Source of the DNA: Bacteroides pyogenes_A
GTDB taxonomy: Bacteria; Bacteroidota; Bacteroidia; Bacteroidales; Bacteroidaceae
Assembly: GCF_048595595.1 (NCBI RefSeq)
Contig: NZ_CP184347.1
Strand: one strand, 5' to 3'
DNA: 64,000 nt
Made by a program: the position numbers and the translations under genes. Positions 26,009 through 34,967 of this stretch are shown piece by piece; within the stretch, counting starts at the first letter, position 1; every line of letters starts with the position of its first letter. The notes under the pieces are model-generated. The model saw only the letters and a program-made list of their open reading frames with translations. It had not been told where the DNA came from and made no database searches.

Positions 26009-26662
26009 ATGGCTCTCGTGCTGGAACATAAGACGGAGCGGCTGCATTGGGCCGTCTGGCGGATGGACGAGATACCGGAGGCGTTGATTGCCTTGCTGCC
26101 TGCCGCATGCAGAGAAGAATACGGGCGGGAGTGCCGCAGTTTTGCTTCCGTGCAGAGGCGGCAGGAGTGGCTTTCGGTACGCGTATTGCTGCACGTGATG
26201 TGCCCGTCGGCCGGGCGTATTGCTTATTCTCCCCACGGTAAGCCGTTTCTCACCGACCGTTCGGCTTCCATCGGCATATCGCATACCAAGGGCTATGCAG
26301 CCGTGATACTCAGTCCCGCATCCGCCGTGGGAATCGACATCGAACGTTATTCCTCTCGTGTGGACAGGGTTGCCTCGCGTTTCCTGCGCGAGGACGAACG
26401 CATATTGCCTTTCAGGGGCGAAACCCTCTGGAGCCTTTTGCTCCACTGGTCTGCCAAAGAAACCGTCTACAAGTGCATGGAAAACCCCTCCGCCGACCTC
26501 CGCCGACTCCACCTCTCGCATTTCGTTCCCGCCGAAGCCGGAGTGGTTGAGGTGCAAGAGTATGCCACCGGCGTGAATCAGGTGTTCGCGGTGGGCTATC
26601 GCCTGCATCCCGACTTCGTGTTGACGTGGACGGCGGAGAACGATTGCCCGAAAAGAGAGTAA
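26009..26662 (+). CDS. 4'-phosphopantetheinyl transferase superfamily protein
   Basis: This 217-residue protein is of the Sfp/AcpT type. Diagnostic motifs are SIGISHTKGYAAVIL (about 90-104), the Mg-binding VGIDIERY (112-119) and WSAKETVYKC (about 149-158), where Asp and Glu bind magnesium. It moves phosphopantetheine from CoA to a carrier-protein serine, making holo-ACP for fatty acid or other carrier-based synthesis. Coupling to gldE (7-bp gap) is common in Bacteroidetes, although the reason is unknown. The partner carrier protein is not in this window. Confidence 0.9.
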   Translation: MALVLEHKTERLHWAVWRMDEIPEALIALLPAACREEYGRECRSFASVQRRQEWLSVRVLLHVMCPSAGRIAYSPHGKPFLTDRSASIGISHTKGYAAVILSPASAVGIDIERYSSRVDRVASRFLREDERILPFRGETLWSLLLHWSAKETVYKCMENPSADLRRLHLSHFVPAEAGVVEVQEYATGVNQVFAVGYRLHPDFVLTWTAENDCPKRE

Positions 26663-26754
26663 CGGGTATCGCTTGGTCCGGTTCAAACTTTTTTATGTTT
26701 CCATCTTGCCTGAAAGACAGAAAAATAACCGGTATCGCTCTCTCCGGTTCAAAT

Positions 26755-27060
26755 CCTTTTGTCCGTTTGAAATCCTTTTTGTCCGTTTCAAATCATTTTG
26801 TCCGTTTGAAATCCTTTTTCGTCGCCCGGTTTGTATCCGGATGTTTGCGGAACACTGCTCTCTTGAGAGGTTTTATTGCTCTGTCCGGTTTCAGGGGGGG
26901 AATTTTGTCTTTAGCTGCTTGTAGGCACTGCTTCGGGTTGAAGAAGTTCGGGTGGTGTCGGTTGGAGGCTTTTCCCGATTTGAGAGAATTTTGTCTTTAG
27001 CTGCTTGTAGGTACTGCTTCGGGTTGAAGAAGTTCGGGTGGTGTCGGTTGGAGGTTCTGT
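26755..27060. repeat. 20-bp and 86-bp repeats past the transferase gene
   Basis: GTCCGTTTGAAATCCTTTT-type units start at 26761, 26781 and 26800. Further on, a longer unit starting AATTTTGTCTTTAGCTGC recurs at 26901 and 26987 (86 bp apart) and contains TTGAAGAAGTTCGGGTGG. No gene is supported in 26663-27430. Confidence 0.82.
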
Positions 27061-27450
27061 CCCGCTTGAAGAGCGACTTGGTTTCGGTCGATTGGAGGTT
27101 CTGTCGTTGCCCGGTGAAGGTTTATCTCAAAATCTCGTTGGAAAGTTTGGTTCGTGGTGACCTTCGTAACATCTTGCCTAACGGATATTGCAAAAATCAT
27201 TTTCTAACGGTCGCCATTGAAAAAACATGAAAAGAAGGCATTTAGGGGTCAATTACATTTTTGGGGGGGTATGTATCGACGATAGTTCTTTGGGAAGACG
27301 GTACAAGAGGAATACCAGCATTTGTTGTTTTCTTTTTATGTATCGACGATTGTTCTTTGGGAGGGTGGTTTCTTCGCCGGAATTTCTTCGAATCGCTTTC
27401 GGGCGATTTTGCAATTGGCAGATACGGATAGTGGAAAAGATGAAAAACGA

Positions 27451-27483
27451 AATGTCCGGGCGAACTCGCTTCGACCGGACATT
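27451..27483 (-). terminator. Terminator behind the stand-alone cobalamin riboswitch
   Basis: On the minus strand AATGTCCGG (27483-27475) pairs with CCGGACATT (27459-27451) and is followed by TCGTTTTTC. It lies about 130 nt beyond the end of the riboswitch aptamer. It would end a transcript of about 350 nt from the promoter at 27803-27833. Confidence 0.7.
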
Positions 27484-27609
27484 GAAATAAACTTGGCAGA
27501 GTTTATTGTTTGATACATACTTTCTCTGAATCAGAGTGGTGAATAAAATGACAGACGAGAGTGTCCGGTTCATTAGATTCAACGCTTTTTCCTCGAAAGC
27601 AGTGAACAG

Positions 27610-27796
27610 ATTAACGCATGGCAGGTCTTCTGACTTGTTCCTGTTGCGGGCGCCTTCCCGGATTTCTTTCCAGTGGCTAAAGAAGATGTCGTTGCTCGCA
27701 ACATTGGTATGGAACTCACAGCAGCGGGACTGTCCGGGATTTGCACCCGATTCCCTTTTAATCGCTCTGCCCGTAACGTGGGCGTCGCAAACCTAT
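27610..27796 (-). promoter_or_regulatory. Cobalamin (B12) riboswitch without a recognisable target gene
   Basis: Read on the minus strand, the conserved core is complete. GGGAATCGGGTGCAAATCC with GGACAGTCCCGC starts near 27757, GCCACTGG lies near 27680, and GGGAAGGCGCCCGCAAC follows. The B12-box AGTCAGAAGACCTGCC (about 27635-27620) closes it. This matches the AdoCbl riboswitch family that usually controls vitamin B12 transport or synthesis genes. No such gene follows: the transcript meets a terminator at 27451-27483, and the next gene to the left lies on the opposite strand. Confidence 0.92.
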
Positions 27797-27802
27797 GCGT
27801 CA

Positions 27803-27833
27803 CAAAGATAGGCAGTTTATTTGTCTTTTGCAA
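27803..27833 (-). promoter_or_regulatory. Promoter driving the cobalamin riboswitch
   Basis: On the minus strand TTGC (27833-27830) is followed after exactly 19 bp by TATCTTTG (27810-27803), an ideal TAnnTTTG box. Transcription would start near 27796, at the 5' edge of the aptamer. Confidence 0.8.
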
Positions 27834-27899
27834 GAAAGTCGGCGGGATATGAAAAAAAAGAAGAAAAGCCTTTGATGAAAAACGAAAGCAGCTTACCTT

Positions 27900-28257
27900 T
27901 GTGTTCGGTGTACGAAACCAACGGGTTGTTATGAAAGCTGCACGATGTCGTGGGGCATAGAGCGCCGGAGCACATGGTACGAAACCAAGTGCTGTTATGA
28001 AAGCTGCACGATATTGTGGGGTATAGGGTCCGAGCATGGTACGGAAACCAATGCGCTGTTATGAAAGCTGCACGTTGTCGTGGAGCATAGAGCGTCCCGA
28101 GCATGGTACGAAACCAACGTGTTGTTATGAAAGCTGCACGATATCGTGCAGCATAGAGCGTCCCGAGCATGGTACGAAACCAACGTGTTGTTATGAAAGC
28201 TGCACGATATTGTGGGGCATAGAGCGCCTGAGCATAGTATAAAATCAACGAACTATT
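27900..28257. repeat. 62-67-bp tandem repeat ending at a start codon
   Basis: TACGAAACCAA recurs at 27911, 27978, 28040, 28107 and 28173, with a degenerate copy at 28238 (periods 67, 62, 67, 66, 65). Every unit holds GTTATGAAAGCTGCACGAT. The last one is the real start of the gene at 28258 (TTATGAAAGCAGTTG). The array thus repeats the start-codon region of that gene. Confidence 0.92.
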
Positions 28258-29202
28258 ATGAAAGCAGTTGTCAGAAGTTTTGTCTTTTTGTTTTGCGTGC
28301 CGCTGTGCACCTGTAAGAACGGGAACGCTTCCAACACCCGGATCTGCGGAGAGGCGGCGCAGGATACGGTGAAAGCAATCGTTTTGCCCGCCATTCCTAC
28401 CATGTTTACCACAATAGAGCAGCGCGCGGACTTTCTGGTAAAGCATTATTGGGATAACGTGAACTTTGCCGACACGAATTATATTCATCACCCCGATGTG
28501 ACGGAGCAGGCGTGGGTGGACTACTGCGACCTGCTGAAGCATGTTCCTCTGCCTGTGGCGCAGGATGCCGTGCGGGCAACCATCGAGCGGACAGCGGCGG
28601 ATAAGAAGGTGTTTGTTTACATCACCGATCTGGCAGACAAGTATTTGTACGACCCCAACTCGCCCATGCGAAACGAAGAGCACTACATCCCTGTGCTTGA
28701 TGCGATGATCGCCTCCCCGTTGCTGGACGAGACGGAGAAGATACGTCCCCGCGCCCGCCGCGAACTGGCGCAGAAGAACCGTCGGGGCACAAAAGCGCTG
28801 GACTTCTCGTACACAACGGCGTCGGGCGCGCAGGGTTCTTTGTATGGCGTGAAGGCCGCCTATACGCTGCTCTTCATCAACAATCCCGGCTGCTACGCCT
28901 GTACGGCTGCTATCGAAGAGTTGAAGACTGCCCCGACCATCAGTTCCCTTCATCGCAACAACCGGCTTGCCGTTCTTTCCGTCTATCCGGACGATGAACC
29001 GGAAGAGTGGAAGAAGCATCTGGCGGATTTCCCGAAGAGCTGGATCAACGGGTACGACAAGCACACGGCCATCAAAAACCGGCAAATCTACGACCTGAAA
29101 GCGATTCCCACCTTATACCTTCTCGACAGGGAAAAGAACGTGTTGTTGAAAGACGCTACCGTGCAGGCAATCGAGGAGTATCTCTCGACTACCGTTCGCT
29201 GA
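28258..29202 (+). CDS. DUF5106/thioredoxin-like exported protein
   Basis: This 314-residue protein has a short signal sequence (MKAVVRSFVFLFCVPLCTC), possibly a lipoprotein. A helical DUF5106-like domain (about 50-175; MFTTIEQRADFLVKHYWDN, HVPLPVAQDAVRATIERT) is followed by a thioredoxin-fold domain. The latter contains LLFINNPGCYACTAAIEEL (redox CYAC near 219-222) and a cis-Pro at AIPTLYLLD (near 282). Bacteroides use such envelope thiol proteins for disulfide handling or redox stress, but the substrate is unknown. The start codon is the last copy of an upstream 65-bp repeat, so leader length may vary with copy number. Confidence 0.82.
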   Translation: MKAVVRSFVFLFCVPLCTCKNGNASNTRICGEAAQDTVKAIVLPAIPTMFTTIEQRADFLVKHYWDNVNFADTNYIHHPDVTEQAWVDYCDLLKHVPLPVAQDAVRATIERTAADKKVFVYITDLADKYLYDPNSPMRNEEHYIPVLDAMIASPLLDETEKIRPRARRELAQKNRRGTKALDFSYTTASGAQGSLYGVKAAYTLLFINNPGCYACTAAIEELKTAPTISSLHRNNRLAVLSVYPDDEPEEWKKHLADFPKSWINGYDKHTAIKNRQIYDLKAIPTLYLLDREKNVLLKDATVQAIEEYLSTTVR

Positions 29203-29289
29203 AGTAGTTTGCTGTCGTGGGTCGTTTGTCTATGGGTAGTGCCGGCTCTTCCGACTACTGTTTGCTGAAGAAGCTTGCTGATCGATGGC

Positions 29290-29855
29290 TTTTCTCTCCT
29301 CATCATAAAAAGAGCGGGAGGCTTCTATTGCTTTTCTTTGCCTGTTTGCTAACAGCGTATTTTTCTCCCCTCCGCATGGAAAGAGCAGGAGACCTCTATT
29401 TCCTTTTCTTTACTCTGTTTTGACAACGATTGTTTTTTACCGTGACTACAAAGGATGAATCCGAAATGTCTGCGGTTGATACTTTTCATTCGTGACGTTT
29501 TTCTTTAATTTATGAATGGAGAAAACCTCAGACGCCGTTTCTTCGGACTGATTCTTTTTTCCCTCATCATGAAAAGAGCGAGAGATTTCTATTGCTTTTC
29601 TTTGCCTGTTTGCTAACAGCGTATTTTTCTCCTTTCGCTATGAAAAGAGCAGGAGGCTTCTATCGCTTTTCTTTACTCTGTCTTGCCAACGATTGTTTTT
29701 TACCGTGACTACAAAGGATGAATCCGAAATGTCTGCGGTTGATACTTTTCATTCGTGATGTTTTTCTTTAATTTATGAATGGAGAAAACCTCAGACACCG
29801 TTTCTTCGGACTGATTCTTTTTTCCCTCCGCATGAAAAGAGCAGGAGACTTCTAT
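29290..29855. repeat. 263-bp duplication with inner AAAAGAGC units
   Basis: ATGAATGGAGAAAACCTCAG recurs at 29512 and 29775 (263 bp apart) with the preceding 100 bp also shared. Within it, an AAAAGAGCRGGAG-CTTCTATT block recurs at 29311, 29382, 29575, 29646 and 29838. The last block reaches the stop codon of the histidine kinase. No gene is supported. Confidence 0.88.
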
Positions 29856-31681
29856 TTCCTTTTCTTCGATTGTTTGCCGATGGCGGGCTTTTCTTTCGCC
29901 AGCGTGAAAAGGAACTCCAGTCCTCCTTCGGGACTGTGCTTGGCAGAGATGCTTCCGCCGTGTATGAGAACCGCGTTCTTCACGATGGCAAGTCCCAACC
30001 CCGTTCCGCCGAGCTTGCGCGACCGCCCCTTGTCTACCCGGTAGAACCGTTCGAACAGACGGCTCAAGTGTTCGGGCGGCACTCCCGCCCCCGTGTCGGC
30101 AAAGCTGAAATAATAGAACTGGTCGTCTTCGCGGAAGCAGCCGATGCGGATCTGTATGTTCGTGCCGGCATAAGCGATGGCATTGTCCGTCAGATTGCGG
30201 AAGATGGAGTATAGCAGCGAATGGTTGCCCCTGATGCGTATGCCCTCCTTCAGCGTGTTCGCCACGGTGATGCGCTTCTTCTCCAGCTCCAGCGACACTT
30301 CGCCGATGATGTCGCCCACAAGCGCGCCTATGTCCACCGTCTCCATGTCCGTCAGGTCGGCTGCCTCATCCATGCGCGTGAGTACCGATATGTCGCGCAG
30401 CAGGCGGCTGAGGCGGTTGCTCTGCGCATAACACCGTTCCAGAAACGTATTCGCCTGCCCGTCGGAGATGCCGGGCGTGTTCAGTATGGTTTCCAGATAC
30501 CCCTGTATGCTGCTGACGGGTGTTTTCAGCTCATGCGCTATGTTCTGCGTCAGTTGTCGTTTCAGGCGGTTCTGCTCCTCCTCGCGTGTGATGTCGTTGA
30601 TGGAAATCTCGAAGCTCGCGTCTTGAAAGAGGATGCACTCGACGTGGAACGTCCGTCCGCTTTTCGGGATAACGACCGAGAGCTTCTTTTCTCGTTTTCC
30701 GGCGGTGGGTTGCTTCCGGTTCTGGTTGATGAAGCAGGTAATCTCTTCGAACTCGGCGATGGCGAAAACCTCTTCGGTCGTTTCCAGATTCGAGTCGGAT
30801 ATCAGGTTGCTGTACCGGATGAAGAGGTTGTTCGCCAGAATCTCCTTTTTGTTCCTGTCGAATATCCCCAGCCCTTCGCGCGAAATCCGGAGGTGGGTGA
30901 TGAGCTTTTCGCGTTCGATGTAAAGCGCGTCTTTGGTTTCGTGCAGCCGTTCGTATATCCGGATGATATGCTGCGATATTTCGCCCAGTTCGTTGTGAGG
31001 GAAGGCCGCTTGCATTTCCGCGCTGATGGGTTCGTTGCGGTCCGCCCGCATGGCAAATTCGCGCAGCCGACTGACCGAAGTCCCCAGCTTGCGCACGTAC
31101 CGGTAGAACACCGCCATCAGCACCAAAGTGATGAGCGCCGTAAACCACAGATAATGCGAGTCCGCCCGCAGGGTGTGGCTCAGACTGACGTTGTAGGGAA
31201 GCGCCGAGCGGACGATGCAGCGCGGAAAACGTGTGGCGGAATAGAAGTACGGCAGTCCGGTGGTTTCGGAAGTGCGGCGAACGTCGAACCCGTCTCCGTT
31301 TTTCACCGCTTTCCGCACCTCCGGACGGTTCAGGTGGTTCTCGGCGGGATGGTTCGGAGCGTGAAAGCTGTCGTACGCCACATCCCCTTGCAGACTGATG
31401 ACGGTCACCCGAAGCTCTTTCAGCCCGTGTTTTCGTATATAGCCGTCGACGGCTTCGCTCTCCGTCTTTCCATTCCCGTCCGTGTTTTCGCTCAACAGCT
31501 CGTACAGCCGCGCGTTGTGGTTTTGGAGTTGCGTGTGAAGCAATTCCACCTTATAGCTTTTCTCGCGGCGGTACTGGTAGGCGATGAAGCTCACGGCAAA
31601 GGCCAGAAACAGGGAAACCACCGAAAGGAACAGCTTTCGGCTGAAAGAAAGAATGCGTTTGCGGCGTACGGGCGTGTGCAT
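29852..31681 (-). CDS. Membrane sensor histidine kinase
   Basis: The start MHTPVRRKRILSF (609 residues) is chosen 12 bp past the response regulator stop; the frame's longer start lies inside that gene. Transmembrane segments are near 16-36 and 176-195, enclosing a periplasmic sensor domain of about 140 residues. A HAMP-like and PAS-like cytoplasmic region (about 200-365) follows. Next come the H-box with phospho-acceptor H383 (IAHELKTPVSSIQGYLE), and a HATPase domain with FRNLTDNAIAYA, DTGAGVP and GTGLGLAIVK. It phosphorylates the partner regulator. The signal is unknown. Its 3' end merges with a repeat array. Confidence 0.92.
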   Translation of the reverse strand: MHTPVRRKRILSFSRKLFLSVVSLFLAFAVSFIAYQYRREKSYKVELLHTQLQNHNARLYELLSENTDGNGKTESEAVDGYIRKHGLKELRVTVISLQGDVAYDSFHAPNHPAENHLNRPEVRKAVKNGDGFDVRRTSETTGLPYFYSATRFPRCIVRSALPYNVSLSHTLRADSHYLWFTALITLVLMAVFYRYVRKLGTSVSRLREFAMRADRNEPISAEMQAAFPHNELGEISQHIIRIYERLHETKDALYIEREKLITHLRISREGLGIFDRNKKEILANNLFIRYSNLISDSNLETTEEVFAIAEFEEITCFINQNRKQPTAGKREKKLSVVIPKSGRTFHVECILFQDASFEISINDITREEEQNRLKRQLTQNIAHELKTPVSSIQGYLETILNTPGISDGQANTFLERCYAQSNRLSRLLRDISVLTRMDEAADLTDMETVDIGALVGDIIGEVSLELEKKRITVANTLKEGIRIRGNHSLLYSIFRNLTDNAIAYAGTNIQIRIGCFREDDQFYYFSFADTGAGVPPEHLSRLFERFYRVDKGRSRKLGGTGLGLAIVKNAVLIHGGSISAKHSPEGGLEFLFTLAKEKPAIGKQSKKRK

Positions 31682-31692
31682 GATGTCGGTCG

Positions 31693-32382
31693 TTATTCGG
31701 TTTCGAAACAATATCCGTATCCCAGCCGGGTGACAATGTTCTTGCCGTATTTCCCTATCTTCTTGCGCAGGCGGGTGATATTCACGTCGACGGTGCGGTC
31801 GAGCACGTACACTTCGTCGGTCCACACGCGGTCGAGTATCTCCTCGCGCGAGAAGACACGCCCTTTGTTTTGCAGCAACAGCGAAAGAATTTCGAACTCC
31901 TTCTTCGTGAGCGGTGTCTCCTTGCCGTCGACGCTCGCTTTCTTCCTGCCTGCGTCGATGACGAGCGACTCATACGCTATCGTCCTCGCGGAGGCTCCCG
32001 CAGAGTCGGCGGCAGTACGCCGCAGTACGGCCTTCACCCGGGCGATGACCTCGCGCAGGGAGAAAGGTTTGGAAATGTAATCGTCGGCTCCCAGATTGAA
32101 TCCGGTCATCGTGTCGTTTTCGGTATCTTTGGCAGTGATGAAGATAATCGGTATCGCGGCGGTCTTCTTGTTTTTCTTCAGCATGCTTGCCATCTTGAAT
32201 CCCGATATCTCGCCCATCATCACGTCCAGCAGGATGAGGTGGTAGCTGCCGATGTCCATTCGCAGCGCCTCTTCGGCAGAGTTGGCGGTGTCTGCTTCGT
32301 ATCCTTCGTTTTCGAGGTTGAACTTCAGTATCTCGCAGAGGTCTTCTTCGTCGTCGACGATCAAAATGCGGTAGTCATTCAT
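31693..32382 (-). CDS. OmpR/PhoB-family response regulator
   Basis: This 229-residue protein has a receiver domain with the acidic pocket DDEED (10-14), phospho-acceptor D53 (LLDVMM) and conserved K105 (SKPF). A winged-helix DNA-binding domain follows (about 130-226; LTKKEFEILSLLLQNKGRVFSREEIL, VDVNITRLRKKIG, TRLGYGYCFE). It is the first gene of an operon with the kinase. It resembles the RprY/PhoP group of Bacteroides, but the target genes cannot be read here. A TACCTTTG -7 box lies upstream on the minus strand (32435-32428). Beyond this begins an unusual 20-bp repeat array. Confidence 0.94.
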   Translation of the reverse strand: MNDYRILIVDDEEDLCEILKFNLENEGYEADTANSAEEALRMDIGSYHLILLDVMMGEISGFKMASMLKKNKKTAAIPIIFITAKDTENDTMTGFNLGADDYISKPFSLREVIARVKAVLRRTAADSAGASARTIAYESLVIDAGRKKASVDGKETPLTKKEFEILSLLLQNKGRVFSREEILDRVWTDEVYVLDRTVDVNITRLRKKIGKYGKNIVTRLGYGYCFETE

Positions 32383-32514
32383 AAGCGGCGCATGTTATAT
32401 ACATGTTATATATTAAGTGTAACAGCCCAAAGGTAGGCTTTTCGTTTCATTTCCGCAGCAAAATTGCGGAGGTTTTGTTACAGTCCGGTGAAACAAATGT
32501 TACGATTGCATTAC

Positions 32515-33095
32515 ATTTCGTGGGGAGCTGTGCCGTTGTGTGGGAGCTGCACCATTGTGTGGAAAGCTGCGTCGTTGTGTGAAAAGCTGAACCTTTGTGT
32601 GGGAGTTGTGTCATTGTGTGAAAAGCTGAACCTTTGTGTGGGAATCTGCGCCGTTGTGTGGGAGCTGTGCCATCGTGTGGGAATCTGCGCCGTCGTGTGG
32701 GAATCTGCGCCATCGTGTGGGAAGCAGCGCCATTGTGTGGAAAGTTGCATCGTTTCGTGGGAAGCTGCGCCTTTGTGTGGGAAGTTGCATCGTTTCGTAG
32801 GAAGCTGTGCCGTTGTGTGGGAAGCTGTGCCGTTGTGTGGAAAGTTGCATCGTTCCGTGGGAAGCTGTGCCTTTATGTGGGAAGCTCTGTGCCGTTGTGT
32901 GGGAAGCTGGGCCATTGTGTGGAAAGTTGCATCGTTTCGTGGGAAGCTGCGCCTTTGTGTGGGAAGTTGCATCGTTTCGTAGGAAGCTGTGCCGTTGTGT
33001 GAAAAGTTGTATCGTTTCGTGGGAATCTGTGCCGTTGTGTGGGAAGCAAACCTCGTTGTGTGAAAGCAATCTCCGTTTTGTGAAAAACGAATCTC
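32515..33095. repeat. 20-bp minisatellite, about 28 copies
   Basis: Consecutive 20-bp units of the type GAAGCTGTGCCGTTGTGTGG alternate with AAAGTTGCATCGTTTCGTGG. Spacing is exactly 20 bp over the middle of the array (32761-32880). Because 20 is not divisible by three and the unit lacks stops, the array is open in several frames on both strands. No start site, composition or family signal supports a protein. It lies between the divergent promoters of the two-component operon and the gene at 33390. Confidence 0.93.
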
Positions 33096-33389
33096 TGTTT
33101 CTCCTTTTACTTTATGGTCGCATACTTATCGGGACGGGATAGTGTTGTCTTTTTGTTTCTTGCCGATTGTTTATCTTGTTGCAGTTTCACAAAGATACGT
33201 TGCCGATAGAAGCTTGGGGCATGATGCCGGTTGTTTATCCTCTTGCAGTTTCACCCGCTTGATTCCTTGAAAAAAAGCCTCTCTTGACTCGAATCTGAAA
33301 GATTTTGTCCGGTGGCTGGGAAAGTACGCTTCCAATTTGTTATCTTTGCCTCATTAAAAACAGACTTTGCAAAAACAGACTTTGCCAAA

Positions 33390-34586
33390 ATGACCATATC
33401 TATCGATTTCAAAAGATATAAACGGGAAATAACGGGGGCTTTCGTCGCTCTGCTGATTCTCATCGGGGGCGTGTCTCTGTTCAGGTACGCCTCTTCCGGT
33501 TCGGGATTTGAGATTGTGGACGATCTGGGAGGGAACATTTTCCCCTCGGCTATCCTCTCGGTAGCCACTACCGATGCACAGGTCATCGTGCCTTCCGATT
33601 CGGTGTACGTGGGCAATCCGAAGTCGTGCGTTGCCGTCAGGCTGAAATCTCGGAAGGCCTATACGCGGGTGCGTGTCGAAGTGGCGGGCACTCCTTTCTT
33701 CTCGCGCTCGGTTTCGGAGTTCGTGCTCGACAGGGCGAGAACGGAATATACCGTGTATCCCGACATCATCTGGAATTACGAAGCCTTGCGGAACAATGTG
33801 CAGGCGGAACCCGTGAGCGTGGCGGTGACCGTGGAGGTGAACGGCGAGGAGATGGGGCAGAAGGTGCGGACGTTTTCCGTGCGCAGCATCAACGAGTGCT
33901 TGCTGGGGTACGTTGCCAACGGAACCGACTTTCACGACACGAGCCTTTTCTTTGCCGCGTACGTGAACGAGGAAAACCCGCAGATCGACGCATTGCTTCG
34001 CGAGGCGCTCAATACGCGCATCGTCACCCGTTTTCTCGGCTACCAGAGCAAAGCTTCCGGGGCGGTGGACAAGCAGGTTTACGCGCTCTGGAACGTATTG
34101 CAGAAACGCCGCTTCCGGTACAGCTCGGTGTCGAACACCAGCCTGTCGAGCAATGTGGTCTACTCCCAGCGGGTGCGCACGTTCGACGATGCCTTGCAGT
34201 CTTCGCAGGTGAACTGTGTAGACGGCAGCGTTTTGCTGGCTTCGCTGCTTCGCGCCATCAATATCGACCCCATTCTGGTGCGTACGCCGGGACACATGTT
34301 CGTGGGCTACTACACCGACAATTCGCACAAGGAGAAGAATTTCCTCGAAACCACGATGATAGGCGATGTCGACCTCGACGATTTCTTTCCCGACGAGAAG
34401 CTCGACTCTACCATGGTGGGCAAGTCGCAGAACGAAATGTCGCTGCTCACGTTCGAGAAGTCGATGGAGTATGCCAACAAGAAATATAAGGAGAATGAAA
34501 CGGGTATTCATTCCGGAAAGTTGAACTATATGTTCCTCGAAATATCGAAAGAGGTGCGGAGGAAAATACAGCCCATCGGGAAGTGA
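33390..34586 (+). CDS. Membrane-anchored transglutaminase-like protein
   Basis: The start MTISIDFKRYKRE (398 residues) is preferred; upstream codons in frame only repeat ACAGACTTTGC. A single membrane anchor lies at about 15-33 (GAFVALLILIGGVSLF), followed by beta-rich extracytoplasmic sequence. From about 235 a transglutaminase-like core is suggested by VNCVDGSVLLASLLRAINI (candidate catalytic Cys) and RTPGHMFVGYY (candidate His). The catalytic Asp is not assigned. Enzymes of this fold act as proteases, peptidases or cross-linkers. The substrate is unknown. TATCTTTG (33341-33348) is a likely -7 box. Confidence 0.7.
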   Translation: MTISIDFKRYKREITGAFVALLILIGGVSLFRYASSGSGFEIVDDLGGNIFPSAILSVATTDAQVIVPSDSVYVGNPKSCVAVRLKSRKAYTRVRVEVAGTPFFSRSVSEFVLDRARTEYTVYPDIIWNYEALRNNVQAEPVSVAVTVEVNGEEMGQKVRTFSVRSINECLLGYVANGTDFHDTSLFFAAYVNEENPQIDALLREALNTRIVTRFLGYQSKASGAVDKQVYALWNVLQKRRFRYSSVSNTSLSSNVVYSQRVRTFDDALQSSQVNCVDGSVLLASLLRAINIDPILVRTPGHMFVGYYTDNSHKEKNFLETTMIGDVDLDDFFPDEKLDSTMVGKSQNEMSLLTFEKSMEYANKKYKENETGIHSGKLNYMFLEISKEVRRKIQPIGK

Positions 34587-34669
34587 CCCGGGAAGGAGAC
34601 CGTCCGCTATCGCGGAATAAGCGGTGGGGAAAAGCGGCAGTGACGGAGCCGATGACAGAAAGCCTTTGC

Positions 34670-34915
34670 CTGTTTTCGAACAGTTCGGTTACTGGTGAAA
34701 GCGGCAGTGGTGGAGGAGTCGCAGAAACTCTCACCTGTTTTCGAACGGCTCGGTTACTGGTGAAAGCGGCAGTGGTGGAGGAGTCGCAGAACCTCTCACC
34801 TGTTTTCGAACGGCTCGGTTACTGGTGAAAAGCGGCAGTGGTGGAGGAGTCGCAGAAACTCTCACCTGTTTTCGAACAGTTCGGCTGCGGTCGAAAGCGG
34901 CAGTGGAGGAACGAA
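34670..34915. repeat. 65-bp tandem repeat
   Basis: CGGTTACTGGTGAAAGCGGC recurs at 34686, 34751 and 34816 with a degenerate copy at 34882 (periods 65, 65, 66). Each unit holds GGAGGAGTCGCAGAA and CTCACCTGTTTTCGAAC. It fills the gap between the transglutaminase-like gene and the DUF3805/3806 gene. Confidence 0.92.
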
Positions 34916-34967
34916 TGAGCAAGAATTTAAGCGTTGATAAATATAGAATCCAGATAGAACAGAAAAG

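Noticed and set aside
27253..27582. 109-codon minus-strand frame behind the riboswitch
   Set aside because: It begins in the right place but is interrupted by the terminator hairpin at 27451-27483 and encodes no recognisable B12 or membrane protein. It is kept only as an alternative in the riboswitch finding.
31682..31825. 48-codon N-terminal extension of the histidine kinase
   Set aside because: It lies inside the response-regulator gene and is Arg-rich shadow sequence; the ATG at 31681 precedes a normal signal-anchor.
32464..33142. Overlapping open frames of 111-172 codons in the 20-bp minisatellite
   Set aside because: They are open on both strands and in several frames because the unit has no stops; unit length 20 shifts frame each copy, and no start context or family is seen.
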